Notes: generated from the sequence alone by a model not told the origin. DNA of 64,000 nucleotides from Corynebacterium lizhenjunii (GCF_011038655.2 NZ_CP064954.1:2480001-2544000), one strand, 5' to 3'. Shown: positions 8,647 through 18,372, numbered from the stretch's first letter. Made by a program: numbers and translations.

Positions 8647-9981
8647 ATGGCACAACTTGATCATCGTGTAGACACCCCGTTAACGCGCAATGAGCGCCTG
8701 GACAGACTTCCGGTCACCGCAAAGCACAAGAGGCTGCTGCTGGGGTCCGGGCTGGGCTGGGCGCTCGACGCCATGGACGTGGGGCTCATCTCTTTCATCA
8801 TGGCCGCACTGGCCGTTCACTGGGGGATTACCCCCACGCAATCATCGTGGCTGGCCTCCGTGGGGTTCATGGGCATGGCTCTGGGCGCCACCTTCGGCGG
8901 GCTGCTGGCCGACAAATTTGGCCGGCGGCAGATTTTCGCCCTCACCTTGCTGGTCTACGGTCTAGCCACCGGGGCCTCGGCCCTAGCCACCGGGCTGGGG
9001 ATGCTAATCGCGCTGCGCTTTGTCATCGGCCTAGGTCTGGGCGCGGAGCTTCCTGTTGCCTCCACCCTGATCTCGGAATTCGCCCCGGTGCGGGTGCGCG
9101 GCCGCATGGTGGTCATCTTGGAAGCCTTCTGGGCAGTGGGATGGATTCTGGCGGCGGTCGTCGGCACATTTGTGGTCAGCGCCTCCCCTGTGGGCTGGCG
9201 CTGGGCCCTGGCGTTGGGCATGGTGCCGGCGTTCTACGCGCTCTACGTCCGCCTGGGCTTGCCGGAGTCGGTGCGCTTCCTCGAATCCCGCGGGCAGCAC
9301 GAAGAGGCTGAAGAAATTGTGGCCTCCTTCGAGGCAGAGGCCGGTGAGATCGACGGCCGTGCCGCTGCCCCTGTGTACCGCGAAGATGAAGTGACCTCCC
9401 GGCACATTTGGTCCCCCACTTTGCGCCGGCGCACCGCCGCTTTGTGGACCATTTGGTTCTGCGTGAATCTGAGTTACTACGGCGCGTTCATCTGGATCCC
9501 CTCCCTGCTGGTGGCGGACGGTTTTTCTTTGGTGAAGTCCTTTAGCTTCACGCTGATTATCACGCTGGCGCAGCTTCCGGGCTACGCTGCCGCGGCATGG
9601 CTCATTGAGGTGTGGGGCCGGCGCCCCACCCTGGCCGCGTTCCTGGTGGGCTCTGCGGTAGCCGCTGGTCTCTACGGAACGGCAGATAGCACGGCGATGA
9701 TCCTCACCGCCGGTTGCTTGCTGTCCTTCTTCAACCTGGGCGCCTGGGGGGCGCTCTACGCCATCGGGCCAGAGCTCTACCCCACCCACCTGCGCGGTGC
9801 CGGAACCGGTGCTGCGGCCGGATTTGGGCGCTTGGCCTCCATACTGGCCCCGCTGCTGGTGCCCGTGGTGCTGGCGCACGCGGGTACCGAATGGCTGTTT
9901 GCCCTCTTCGCCGCGGCTTTCTTTATCGCGGCTGCAGCCACCCGCGCCCTGCCCGAGCAACGCGGCAAAGCGCTGCACTAG
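8647..9981 (+). CDS. MFS transporter, sugar/aromatic-acid/NiaP-like
   Basis: A 444-residue protein with 12 predicted membrane helices, the MFS signature GGLLADKFGRRQ after helix 2, and the acidic LPESVRFLESRG segment after helix 6. That is typical of NiaP-type niacin and aromatic-acid transporters in the sugar-porter-like MFS branch. Substrate unknown. A TAGCAT box 8 bases before the ATG suggests its own promoter and a nearly leaderless mRNA, separate from copA. Confidence 0.8.
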   Translation: MAQLDHRVDTPLTRNERLDRLPVTAKHKRLLLGSGLGWALDAMDVGLISFIMAALAVHWGITPTQSSWLASVGFMGMALGATFGGLLADKFGRRQIFALTLLVYGLATGASALATGLGMLIALRFVIGLGLGAELPVASTLISEFAPVRVRGRMVVILEAFWAVGWILAAVVGTFVVSASPVGWRWALALGMVPAFYALYVRLGLPESVRFLESRGQHEEAEEIVASFEAEAGEIDGRAAAPVYREDEVTSRHIWSPTLRRRTAALWTIWFCVNLSYYGAFIWIPSLLVADGFSLVKSFSFTLIITLAQLPGYAAAAWLIEVWGRRPTLAAFLVGSAVAAGLYGTADSTAMILTAGCLLSFFNLGAWGALYAIGPELYPTHLRGAGTGAAAGFGRLASILAPLLVPVVLAHAGTEWLFALFAAAFFIAAAATRALPEQRGKALH

Positions 9982-10010
9982 GCTAGTGGCGCGACGCTGC
10001 ACTAGGGTAG

Positions 10011-10580
10011 ATGCCCATGTCTCCTTCCAACCGTCGGCTCTTAGCCACCGCCACCGTCGCGTATATTGCGGTGGTGGTCGCGCTGACCACCTTGAAGTCC
10101 TTCTATCGCATCGGCTACCTCTGGGAGCCTGCGCGCCAGCGCGCCCGGGAGCTGCACCTGGTGCCACTAGATAGCCTAGGACAGGGCAGTTGGTTTGCAC
10201 CGCTGTTTGACTACGGCGGGAACCTGGCCTTCTTCATCCCCGTGGGCGTGTTGTTCTTCATGTGGCGCGAGCGCATAGGGCCAGCCATCGCCTGGGCAGC
10301 AGCGCTAAGCCTGAGCATCGAGGTTTCCCAATACCTATTCAGCCTGGGCCGCAGCGATATAGATGATCTGCTCTTCAATACCCTGGGTGGGGCAATCGGG
10401 GCGGTCTTCGCCAAGTGGTGCGGGCCGCGGTTCTACCGGGTGTGGATGTGGTTGGCGGTCGCCTTGGGCGTGGTCTTTGCAGTCCTTGTCGCGCTGGGCC
10501 CGCGGCTGGGCAATCCGGAGCTGGTCAAAGACCTTGACGGTGCAAGCAGCCCTGCCAGCGCCACCACCCCAGCCGTCTGA
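10011..10580 (+). CDS. VanZ-like family membrane protein
   Basis: A 189-residue protein with about five membrane helices and the VanZ pattern: an early G-N-L-A-F-F-I-P-V-G segment, then E-V-S-Q-Y-L-F, then R-S-D-I-D-D-L-L-F-N-T-L-G-G near residue 120. VanZ homologues are linked to low-level teicoplanin resistance; function in this host is unknown. ATG at 10011 is used; ATG 10017 is equally possible. TAGGGT just upstream suggests a leaderless transcript. A second VanZ-like gene lies at 39.7-40.3 kb. Confidence 0.82.
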   Translation: MPMSPSNRRLLATATVAYIAVVVALTTLKSFYRIGYLWEPARQRARELHLVPLDSLGQGSWFAPLFDYGGNLAFFIPVGVLFFMWRERIGPAIAWAAALSLSIEVSQYLFSLGRSDIDDLLFNTLGGAIGAVFAKWCGPRFYRVWMWLAVALGVVFAVLVALGPRLGNPELVKDLDGASSPASATTPAV

Positions 10581-10628
10581 ATCAGCCGACTGAACCAGCA
10601 CGGCAATAGACCAACCGCCAACGGCGCC

Positions 10629-12089
10629 CTAGCCGCGCGCCATGTTCACAAACCGCGAATAGTGCAGCTGGTGTGCCACGGCCACCGTATCGATGGGCCC
10701 GCCGCGGTGCTTGGCCAGGATCACATCGGCCTCACCAGCGCGCTCATTGTCCCGGTCCTGCGAGTCCGGGCGGTACAGCAGCATGACCATATCCGCGTCC
10801 TGCTCCAGCGAACCCGACTCGCGCAGGTCCGCAATCTGCGGCTTTTTGTCTGTACGCGACTCCGGGCCGCGGTTAAGCTGCGAAATTGCAATCAACGGCA
10901 CCTCCAACTCCTTTGCCAGAAGCTTGAGGCTACGCGAAAACTCGGAGACCTCTTGTTGGCGCGACTCCACCTTCTTGCCGGAGCTCATCAGCTGCAGGTA
11001 GTCCAGCACAATCAAGTCCAGTCCCACCTGCTGCTTCAGCTTGCGCGCTTTAGTGCGAATTTCCATCATGGTCAGGTTCGGCGAATCATCGACGTAGAGC
11101 GGGGACTCTTGAATCCGCGTGATGGTCTCATCCAACTTGCGCCAATCTTCCGTCGACATCTTGCCAGAGCGCATGTCAGTCAGCTTGATCTCTGCCTCAG
11201 CAGACAGCAGGCGCATCATAATCTCAGAGGCAGACATCTCCAGGGAGAAAATCACCGAAGTCTTGCCGTGGTGCAACGAGCACGAGCGCACAAAGTCCAT
11301 GGCCAACGTCGATTTACCCACACCCGGGCGCGCCGCAATAATGATCATCTGCCCGGCGTGCAGCCCGTTGGTCAGCGTATCCAGGTCCGTAAATCCAGTA
11401 GGCACACCCACCGCCATGCCGCCGCGGTCTTGCAGTTTGGCCAACTCGTCAATGGTGGGGTCAATCAAGTCCTCCAGCCGCTTATAGTCCTCGGTCTGGG
11501 TGCGTTTGGAGACTTTAAATACCGCTTGCTGCGCCCTGTCCAGCACGGACTCCACATCGGCGTCCTCGGTCGCTTCGTAGCCCAGCTGCACCACCTCAGT
11601 GCCGGCGTCGACCAGTTGGCGCAGCACGGACTTCTCCGCGACAATCTCCGCATAATACCGAGCGTTCGCAGTGGTGGGCACAAACTGCATCAGTGTGTGG
11701 ATATACGGTGCTCCACCTGCGCGCTCAAGGCGGCCATGGCGGTCCAGGTAGTCGCCCAGCACCACCGGGTCAATGTCCTTGCCTGCGGAAAACAGGTCCA
11801 TCGCCGCTTCAAAAATCAACGTATGCGCCGGATAATAAAAGTCCGTGGGGCGCAAAATTTCGGCCACCTCACCGGCAACCTTGGGGCTGAGCAAAATGGC
11901 CCCTAACACACCCTTCTCGGCCTCTTGATCCGCTGGCGGACGCCGGAACTCGTTGTAGCGGCCGTAGTCTTCCCGGCTTCCGGTATTGCGCCTGGCGCGG
12001 CCTGAAAACTCCTCTGCTGGCTCTGGCGGGAAGGACTCCTCCGGTTCCGGTGGCACGTAGCTGCCGTCATCAAAGCTGGGATTGGTCAC
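10629..12089 (-). CDS. dnaB: Replicative DNA helicase DnaB
   Basis: A 486-residue hexameric 5'-3' helicase. The N-terminal DnaB domain (starting PPADQEAEKGVLGAILLS) is followed by a linker and the RecA-like domain with Walker A RPGVGKST, Walker B LIVLDYLQLM, and the C-terminal RESGSLEQDADMV arginine region. No intein interrupts the P-loop. The first 45 residues are an acidic, Pro/Glu-rich extension as in other corynebacteria. It is separated from rplI by a 720-bp gap carrying DnaA boxes. Confidence 0.97.
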   Translation of the reverse strand: MTNPSFDDGSYVPPEPEESFPPEPAEEFSGRARRNTGSREDYGRYNEFRRPPADQEAEKGVLGAILLSPKVAGEVAEILRPTDFYYPAHTLIFEAAMDLFSAGKDIDPVVLGDYLDRHGRLERAGGAPYIHTLMQFVPTTANARYYAEIVAEKSVLRQLVDAGTEVVQLGYEATEDADVESVLDRAQQAVFKVSKRTQTEDYKRLEDLIDPTIDELAKLQDRGGMAVGVPTGFTDLDTLTNGLHAGQMIIIAARPGVGKSTLAMDFVRSCSLHHGKTSVIFSLEMSASEIMMRLLSAEAEIKLTDMRSGKMSTEDWRKLDETITRIQESPLYVDDSPNLTMMEIRTKARKLKQQVGLDLIVLDYLQLMSSGKKVESRQQEVSEFSRSLKLLAKELEVPLIAISQLNRGPESRTDKKPQIADLRESGSLEQDADMVMLLYRPDSQDRDNERAGEADVILAKHRGGPIDTVAVAHQLHYSRFVNMARG

Positions 12090-12218
12090 TGTGCTTCACG
12101 TCCCCTCTCCTACATGCAACTTCGCCGCGCCGGCTCGCGCGGCTGTAGCTTATCACTCTAGCCCACCTTGCTTCCGTCTATTTCTTCCGCTCCCCATGCG
12201 TTCTTCTCCTTGCTTAGT

Positions 12219-12234
12219 GCTTGCCGATGCCCCC
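12219..12234 (+). repeat. Interspersed GCTTGCCGATGCCCCC motif, intergenic copy
   Basis: A full-length consensus copy in non-coding DNA, immediately before the DnaA-box cluster. Confidence 0.8.
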
Positions 12235-12251
12235 GTGCAATTCACCCCGAC

Positions 12252-12548
12252 TGTGGACAACGGGTTCCTTTCCGGTGAGTTATCCACAGCCACCTGTAGA
12301 ATCCGCAGCTTAGGCCCCCTCTGAGCGTGGATTGCTCCCCATCTGACTGTGGATAACTTCCTCACGCCCGTGACCAGGCACTATGGTTATCGCAGGTCAA
12401 TGCTGGTTTTCGGCCCTGTGAAAAGAAACACCAAATCAGTGGATAACCCGCTCAGCAGGAGGTTTTGCGCCGCACATCCAAGTGACAAATTGTTCATTAT
12501 GGGTCGCCCAGGGCTGCAGTTCTCCACAGATTTTCACAGTTATCCACA
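12252..12548. promoter_or_regulatory. Cluster of six DnaA boxes
   Basis: Perfect TTATCCACA at 12280-12288 (+), 12348-12356 (-) and 12540-12548 (+). One-mismatch boxes are at 12252-12260 (-, TTGTCCACA), 12438-12446 (-, TTATCCACT) and 12520-12528 (+, TTCTCCACA). Such density is expected only at oriC, a DnaA-titration locus or a DnaA-regulated promoter. There is no dnaA or dnaN nearby. Confidence 0.8.
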
Positions 12549-12810
12549 GGTCCCGCGCGGGCGGAGGGGCACACCGCGAGCGCACCCAAGAGACGCAGGC
12601 CAAAGGAGCAACCAAGAGGCGCAGCCCGAATGAGCGACCACGAGACGCTGCCCGGAGGAAACAACCACGTGGCGCAGCCGAAAAAGCCGCAAGGCCCAGC
12701 GCCATCCACCACCTCACATAGTGGTCAGCGCGGGCCTTACGGCGTGCTGTTGTCGTTGTGTTTCCCTGCCGTGGCGGTGAGCCTGTGGGCGGGAAACCGT
12801 CGTGCGACGC

Positions 12811-13263
12811 TTAGGCGGCGACGACCGAGAAGTTCACCTTGCCGAGCACATCAGCGTGCAGCTTCAGCTCGACCTGGTAGTTGCCGGTCTTCTTAACCAG
12901 GCCCTTGGGCAGCACCACAATGCGCTTGTCCAGGGTCGGGCCACCAGCAGCCTTGACGGCGGTGACAATGTCATCAGCGGTAACGGAACCGAAGAGCTTG
13001 CCGGACTCAGCAGTCTTGACAGCAACCTTGACGTCGCTGAGCTGCTCGAGCTGGTTGCGGATCTCGCGTGCGTGGTCCAGGTCGCGGATCTCGCGTGCCT
13101 GCTGGGCACGCTGGATGCCCTCGATCTGCTTCTGAGCGCCACGGGTAGCCACGATGGCCAGCCCGCGCGGAAGCAGGTAGTTACGTCCGTAGCCGTCCTT
13201 AACCTCAACAATTTCGCCTGCGGCGCCGAGGTTCTCAACGGCAGCGGTGAGGATCAGCTTCAT
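12811..13263 (-). CDS. rplI: 50S ribosomal protein L9
   Basis: A 150-residue protein. The N-terminal rRNA-binding domain starts [13 protein letters not shown] and contains the signature [16 protein letters not shown] long central helix (residues about 45-80) and the C-terminal domain follow. It is the last gene of the rpsF-ssb-rplI operon, 54 bp after the ssb stop. Confidence 0.97.
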   Translation of the reverse strand: MKLILTAAVENLGAAGEIVEVKDGYGRNYLLPRGLAIVATRGAQKQIEGIQRAQQAREIRDLDHAREIRNQLEQLSDVKVAVKTAESGKLFGSVTADDIVTAVKAAGGPTLDKRIVVLPKGLVKKTGNYQVELKLHADVLGKVNFSVVAA

Positions 13264-13317
13264 GATCCCTGCCTTTCACTTGAGTTTTAAATCGATGAAT
13301 TTTGCATGTAACAGCGG

Positions 13318-13902
13318 TTAGAACGGGGGTTCATCAGAAGCGCCGCCGAACCCGCCTGCTGGCGGTGCGGAGTTCCACGGGTCATTCGCCGGGGCCTGCT
13401 GTGCCTGCTGGTTGAAGTTCTGATTTCCACCAAAACCACCCTGCTGGGACTGCTGGCCGCCGCCATAATTGTTAGCACCTTGGTTGTTGCCACCCTGGGA
13501 AGCATTACCGCCGTAGTTGCCGTTGCCGCCCTCACGCGGGTTCCGGTTAACTTGTGCGGTGGCGTACCGCAGGGAGGGACCAACCTCGTCGACGTCAATT
13601 TCGTAGACGCTCCGGTTATCGCCCTCGCGGGTTTGGAAACTGCGCTGCTTCAGACGCCCGGTGACGATGATGCGCATTCCCTTTGTCAGGCTTTCCGCAA
13701 CATTTTCTGCCAGGCTGCGCCAAGCGTTACAGGTGAGAAACATTGCCTCGCCGTCTTCCCACTGGTTCGTCTGCGAGTTGAAGCGACGCGGGGTAGAGGC
13801 GATACGGAAATTAGCGACAGCTGCTCCCGCAGGAGTGAAACGCAATTCCGGGTCGGCAACAATGTTGCCAACAACCGTGATGTTGGTGTCTCCCTGAGCC
13901 AT
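13318..13902 (-). CDS. ssb: Single-stranded DNA-binding protein
   Basis: A 194-residue protein with an OB-fold at residues 1-110 (starting [26 protein letters not shown]), a Gly/Asn/Gln-rich flexible linker, and the acidic-aromatic tail SDEPPF. The tail recruits replication and repair proteins. It coats ssDNA during replication and repair. Gene order rpsF-ssb-rplI is the actinobacterial standard. The RBS AAGGAG lies directly upstream of ATG 13902. Confidence 0.96.
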   Translation of the reverse strand: MAQGDTNITVVGNIVADPELRFTPAGAAVANFRIASTPRRFNSQTNQWEDGEAMFLTCNAWRSLAENVAESLTKGMRIIVTGRLKQRSFQTREGDNRSVYEIDVDEVGPSLRYATAQVNRNPREGGNGNYGGNASQGGNNQGANNYGGGQQSQQGGFGGNQNFNQQAQQAPANDPWNSAPPAGGFGGASDEPPF

Positions 13903-13944
13903 GGTTTCTCCTTAAACGTTGGTTACTGATGTACCCAGTATCCG

Positions 13945-14235
13945 TTATTTGCTGTCGATGCGCAGAACCTTGGTGCGCAGAACCTTGTCGTTCAAGTTCA
14001 GACGACGGTCGAGCTCGAGCACAGATGCAGACTCGCACTCGAGGTTGACGACGACATAAATGCCTTCGTCCTTCTTGTTGATCGGGTACTCAAGACGACG
14101 CTTGCCCCAAATATCAACGTTTTCTACCTTGCCGTTATCCTCACGAATGACGGCGAGGAACTTGTCCAGGGACGGGGCAACGGTGCGTTCATCCTGGGTT
14201 GGATCCAAAATGATCATGACTTCGTAGTGACGCAC
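13945..14235 (-). CDS. rpsF: 30S ribosomal protein S6
   Basis: About 96 residues starting [18 protein letters not shown]. The start chosen is GTG 14235 because the AGGAGGT ribosome-binding site (about 14247-14253) overlaps the earlier in-frame ATGs at 14247 and 14244, which would leave no spacing. S6 binds S18 in the small-subunit platform. It heads the operon with ssb and rplI; the rpsR gene is not next to it. A leader hairpin precedes it. Confidence 0.95.
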   Translation of the reverse strand: MRHYEVMIILDPTQDERTVAPSLDKFLAVIREDNGKVENVDIWGKRRLEYPINKKDEGIYVVVNLECESASVLELDRRLNLNDKVLRTKVLRIDSK

Positions 14236-14273
14236 GGACCTCATCACCTCCTATGGTCTAGTAATTGGTTTAG

Positions 14274-14298
14274 GCCATATCACCTTGGCGGATATGGC
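14274..14298 (-). promoter_or_regulatory. Leader hairpin of rpsF, candidate S6:S18 control site
   Basis: GCCATAT (14274-14280) and ATATGGC (14292-14298) form a 7-bp stem in the rpsF leader, with CCGCC at the 5' side of the loop in the transcript. S6:S18 autoregulatory motifs are hairpins carrying an exposed CCG. Identification is by position and this short feature only. Confidence 0.4.
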
Positions 14299-14405
14299 AG
14301 GAGGGTACGTTGCGTCAAGCAACCCGACAATGATACCGCATGTGCAGGTCAAAACCGAAATTTCTTGCCGGCATCCCGCGCCTCGGCTCGCGCCACGCCC
14401 GCCAC

Positions 14406-14606
14406 CTAGCCCTGCCCGTGCGTCGCCGCAAAGAACACGGCGGACGTTGCCGGGATGATGGTCAAAAACAGCAGGCCTAGAAGTCCCAGGATGATTGGCA
14501 GGCGGCGGTTGGCATCGGTAGTGGTGCGCTGGTAGGCCCAATAGGCTCCCAGGACGCAAAAGAAGCCCAGCGTAATGGAGACTATACCCACGATGGTGAT
14601 GATCAT
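14406..14606 (-). CDS. Small membrane protein
   Basis: A 66-residue protein with two hydrophobic segments (about residues 2-24 and 37-60) and a short basic loop (YQRTTTDANRR) between them. Its ATG overlaps the stop of the GT87 gene (ATGA type), which argues for translation as part of that operon. Function unknown. Confidence 0.6.
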   Translation of the reverse strand: MIITIVGIVSITLGFFCVLGAYWAYQRTTTDANRRLPIILGLLGLLFLTIIPATSAVFFAATHGQG

Positions 14607-15973
14607 TTCCGGAAATCTCCCGCCAGTATGTCGTATCCGTTAGCTGCGAGTACTTTGTCCGGAAGTTTGCCCAGCATCTGCATAATAATGAGCAACGCAA
14701 TGGCCAGGATGAACCCATCCCGCGTCAGCACCGCAATGTCCAGCAGGCCGCCGGGAACTCCCTTGTTGTCCACGCCGTGCATGTGCCACATCAGGATGGG
14801 CCACAAGAGGGCATCGGCCACAGCCCAGCTAAACAGCAGCCGCCAGTGAGGAAGAGCCAGCACGGCGGGCACCAGCAGCCACAAGGAATACTGTGGGGAC
14901 CAGACCTTGTTGAGCATCAGGAATGCCACCAGGATGAGGTAGACCAGCTCCGCCACGCGCGGGGTACGCTGCACCCGGAGCCCAAAGAGCGCTATCGCCG
15001 CGCACGCCAACGCAAAGCTCACCAGCGAAAAGATGTTGATAGCCTCCGGGGAAGCGCTAAAGCCGAACTCACGGCCTGCCACCGCATAGATGGTGGTCCA
15101 TTCCCAGCTGCGGGTGGAGTTGAGCCGGAAGAACTCACCCCAGGCTTCCGGGTAGGCCCAGGCCAGAGGCGCATTGACTATGGCCCACGATGCCCCCGCG
15201 CCAGCCACCAGCGCCCCGAACTGCTTCCAGCGTCGGTTGCGCGCCGCTAACACAAAGAACGCACCCAAAAGAAATACCGGCCACAACTTGAGCGCAGCGC
15301 CCAAGCCAATACACACCCCACCCGTGACAGAGTGCCCGTGGCTAACCGCCACCAGGGCAGCAACCGCGAGCATGATGGAGGGAATGTCCCAGTTGGTAAA
15401 GCCGTGCATGACAACCAGCGGGCTGGCGGCCACCACCAGGCCGTCCCATTGGCGGGTGCCCAGTAGCTGGCTCAACATAAACAAGGTAGCCACCCACATC
15501 AGGGACATCGCCAGGGCAGTCAGCGTGAAGTACCAGCCGGCTTCCGGCACCCCCAGCCACTCCACTGCGCCGTAGGTACTCCGGGCTATCCAGCCCATCA
15601 ACCCCTGGAAGAGCCCGGTAAGCACCGGGTATTCCATGTAGCGCGTAGTGCCGTCCTCTACCCAAGAGTAGGCGTAAACAAACCCCGGCTGGTCCAGCCC
15701 GCGGGCGCCGTAGAGCGGCACAATGTCGTTGTAACAAAAGGAGGTGTACTGGCGGCTTCCCGCCCAGTTAAGCCCAATGGAGCCATCCTCCAGGCGGCGC
15801 CCACCGGAGCAATTGGCCTTGGCCAGGAAAGCGAAGCCCAAAAACACCCACCCCACGCTGAGCACCCAGCGCAGTACAGGCACCGGCCCGCGGGCATGCA
15901 CCCCGCGCGGACCCCCGAAGAACTCCACCACACCGCGCGCCAGCGGCTCGCGTTCCAAGCCAGAAATACTCAT
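14603..15973 (-). CDS. GT87-type (DUF2029) polyprenyl-phosphate-mannose-dependent glycosyltransferase
   Basis: A 456-residue integral membrane protein with 10 or more helices. The early extracytoplasmic loop contains YNDIVPLYGARGL with the acidic residue expected of GT-C enzymes. A YMEYPVLTG motif and the GVCIGLGAALKLWPVFLL segment are hallmarks of GT87/DUF2029. Family members add mannose or arabinose to lipomannan/arabinogalactan precursors from polyprenyl-phosphate donors outside the membrane. It lies 3 bp downstream of ponA, so peptidoglycan and envelope-glycan synthesis are linked in one operon. Confidence 0.83.
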   Translation of the reverse strand: MSISGLEREPLARGVVEFFGGPRGVHARGPVPVLRWVLSVGWVFLGFAFLAKANCSGGRRLEDGSIGLNWAGSRQYTSFCYNDIVPLYGARGLDQPGFVYAYSWVEDGTTRYMEYPVLTGLFQGLMGWIARSTYGAVEWLGVPEAGWYFTLTALAMSLMWVATLFMLSQLLGTRQWDGLVVAASPLVVMHGFTNWDIPSIMLAVAALVAVSHGHSVTGGVCIGLGAALKLWPVFLLGAFFVLAARNRRWKQFGALVAGAGASWAIVNAPLAWAYPEAWGEFFRLNSTRSWEWTTIYAVAGREFGFSASPEAINIFSLVSFALACAAIALFGLRVQRTPRVAELVYLILVAFLMLNKVWSPQYSLWLLVPAVLALPHWRLLFSWAVADALLWPILMWHMHGVDNKGVPGGLLDIAVLTRDGFILAIALLIIMQMLGKLPDKVLAANGYDILAGDFRK

Positions 15974-15976
15974 GGC

Positions 15977-18283
15977 TTATTGGCCAAGGAGATCATTGAG
16001 GGCATCACCCAGCCGGGCGCCCAAGTCCGTCAGGCCATCACCACCCGCGGCACCACCACCGGCGCCACCAGCACCACCGACCCCGCCACCGGCGCCGGCC
16101 CCCGGTGCCGGGGCAGGCGCAGGGCTCGGTGCGGGAGCAGGCTCGGGGGCGGGTGCGGGGGCATCGGCAGACGGAGCATCGGCAGCGGAGGCACCTGCGG
16201 TATCCGCACTGGAGCCGGACCAGGTGCCAGCACCGTAGAGGGCGCCGGAGTAGCCAGAGCCCGCAGTGCCGGTGCCATAACGGACCGGGCTAGCAGCCGG
16301 GAAGGAGGCAAACTCCTGCTCCGCCAGCGAGGTATCCAGGATGGACTTCCAAATTTGCGTGGGCGCGCCGGATCCAAACATGTTGCCGCCCCAAGCGCTA
16401 AAGATGGCGGAAGTATTATCCGCGGTACCCACCCACACGGCGGTGGCCAGTTGGGGAGTGGAGCCGATCATCCACGTGTCGCGGTTAGTGCCGGTATCTC
16501 CCAGCTGCGAGGTGCCGGTCTTGGCGGCGGACTCGCGCCCACCGGCCAGCGCACCATTGGACCACGCGGCAATGGGCTTCATGGCCTCGATAACATTGCG
16601 CGCCACCTGGCTGGAGACGCGGCGCTGCCCCTTGTCATCCGGGCGCTCGTAGAGGACCTCGCCGGTATTGGTGGTCACGCGGTTGACAAAGTGGGTGTCA
16701 TGCCACACGCCGTCGTTGGTCAGCGTGGCCATCACCGTGGCCATGTCCACCACCCGGGAGGGGTACTGGCCCAGGATAATGCCGTCGAAGGGGCGTTGGC
16801 CCTCCTCAGCCAAGGTGTGTTCGATGCCCGGCAGCGACGGCGCAATACCCAAAGCGTGGCCCATGTCTGCGGTGTCCTGGGACTTATTCTCCAAATCCTC
16901 CTGTAGACGCTGGAAGGGGGTGTTGTAGGAGTTCTTCAACGACTCCGCAATAGAACAGGTGCCGCAGCCATTAGAACCGTCGTAGTTGTTGACCACAATG
17001 TTGGTGCCGGGCAGCTGGTAGGGCAGGGAAGAGTAGTAGGTGCTCAGCGGAATACCCTGCTGCAGCGCGGCAGCCAGGCCGATGATCTTAAACGTCGAAC
17101 CCGTCTGCAGCGGAGCATTGGCGTAGTCCCAACCGTTGGCGTCGTGGCCGCCAAAGTAGCCGCGCACCGCGCCGGTGGCCGGGTCCACAGTCACTGCGGC
17201 CGCGCGGGCATCTTCCTGCAGCGGCGCCAGGGCGGTATCCACGGCCTCCAGGGAGGCGTTTTGGACGTTCATGTCGATGGTGGTGGTGATCTGCAGGCCG
17301 CGGGTCTGGACGTCCTCTTCAGAAATGCCTACGCTGGCCAGCTCCCGAATCACCTGGTTCTTAATGTGGCCATTGGCGCCGGTGGCCTCCGTGTACGCGG
17401 AGTATTCCGCGGGGTTGCGGGTCTGGGGGAACTGCATGCCAGCACGCTCAGCGGCATCGAGCACGCCGGTTTCCACCATGCCGTCCAGCACGTAATTCCA
17501 CCGCATCTGGGAGGCATCCGGGTCCACTGCCGGGTCCCACGCCGAGGGCGCCTGGATAACCCCGGCCAACAGTGCGGCCTCTTCCACGGTCAGGTCCTCG
17601 ACGTTCTTATCGAAGTACGCGTTCGATGCCGCCTGGATGCCGTAGGCATTGCGCCCAAAGTACACCGTGTTCAGGTAGGAGTTAAGGATGGTCTCCTTAT
17701 CCCACTCGTGGGTCATCTTGATGGAGTAGACCAATTCGCGCGCCTTGCGCACGTAGGAACGCTCGTTGCCCACCAGGGTGTTCTTGACGTACTGCTGGGT
17801 AATGGTGGAGCCACCACCCGCGGAGTCATCACCCTTGAGCTGGCCCACCACCGCGCGGCCAAAGCCGGTAAAGGAGAATCCGGAGTTGGTCCAGAACTCG
17901 CGGTCCTCGGCTGCCAGCACGGCGTCTTCCATGTGGGTGGGCACCTGGTCCAGGGTGACATGGGTACGGTTGCCCTCCGGCGGCACCAGGCGCGCAAGCT
18001 GCGTGGTGGAGTCATTGGCATAAATGGTGGCAATTTGCTTGGAGGCCAGCTCCTCCGGCCTGGGCACGGTGTATTGGCTATAGGCGTAGCCAAAGAGACC
18101 CAGGGGGATAATCACCATGGCCAGGAACATAATCAGCAGCACCCAGGGCCAGCGCCGGGACTGCTGCTCCTTGGCACGCCGGCGCTTACGCCCGCCGCGG
18201 GCTGCGCCATCCCGGGCAGCGCCATCACGTGCGCTGCCACCACGTGCCGTGGAGCTGGTGGATGATTCTTGTGGTTCAGTCAC
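15977..18283 (-). CDS. ponA: Bifunctional penicillin-binding protein (class A)
   Basis: A 768-residue protein. A basic N-terminal tail is followed by one membrane anchor (about residues 45-70). The GT51 transglycosylase has EDREFWTNSGFSFTG. The transpeptidase has serine motif STFK, then SxN (SLKNSYN) and KTGTS. It polymerises and crosslinks peptidoglycan outside the membrane. The C-terminal 100 residues are a disordered Gly/Ala/Pro-rich tail with Ala-Asp-Ala-Pro repeats coming from two interspersed-motif copies (16157-16185). It is followed at 3 bp by the GT87 gene. PonA symbol is by family and synteny. Confidence 0.93.
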   Translation of the reverse strand: MTEPQESSTSSTARGGSARDGAARDGAARGGRKRRRAKEQQSRRWPWVLLIMFLAMVIIPLGLFGYAYSQYTVPRPEELASKQIATIYANDSTTQLARLVPPEGNRTHVTLDQVPTHMEDAVLAAEDREFWTNSGFSFTGFGRAVVGQLKGDDSAGGGSTITQQYVKNTLVGNERSYVRKARELVYSIKMTHEWDKETILNSYLNTVYFGRNAYGIQAASNAYFDKNVEDLTVEEAALLAGVIQAPSAWDPAVDPDASQMRWNYVLDGMVETGVLDAAERAGMQFPQTRNPAEYSAYTEATGANGHIKNQVIRELASVGISEEDVQTRGLQITTTIDMNVQNASLEAVDTALAPLQEDARAAAVTVDPATGAVRGYFGGHDANGWDYANAPLQTGSTFKIIGLAAALQQGIPLSTYYSSLPYQLPGTNIVVNNYDGSNGCGTCSIAESLKNSYNTPFQRLQEDLENKSQDTADMGHALGIAPSLPGIEHTLAEEGQRPFDGIILGQYPSRVVDMATVMATLTNDGVWHDTHFVNRVTTNTGEVLYERPDDKGQRRVSSQVARNVIEAMKPIAAWSNGALAGGRESAAKTGTSQLGDTGTNRDTWMIGSTPQLATAVWVGTADNTSAIFSAWGGNMFGSGAPTQIWKSILDTSLAEQEFASFPAASPVRYGTGTAGSGYSGALYGAGTWSGSSADTAGASAADAPSADAPAPAPEPAPAPSPAPAPAPGAGAGGGVGGAGGAGGGAAGGDGLTDLGARLGDALNDLLGQ

Positions 18284-18372
18284 CGTTTACGCCTTTACTT
18301 CAGGGTTCGCTTCGGTTGCCGCGTCGCCTGGCCAGGGACGCTACCTCTTCTAAACCTCCAAATTTAACACGC

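Larger units (their letters stand above)
12090..12810. other. 720-bp intergenic region with a DnaA-box cluster
   Basis: No convincing protein gene. It holds six DnaA-box-like 9-mers (12252-12548), one interspersed motif copy (12219-12234) and, near the rplI end, a long imperfect inverted repeat (GTTTCCC near 12760 and GGGAAAC near 12790) that may terminate the rplI transcript on the minus strand. Confidence 0.75.

Noticed and set aside
14251..14718. 155-residue minus-strand reading frame downstream of the GT87 gene
   Set aside because: It runs across the 66-residue membrane protein in another frame and shows no family resemblance.
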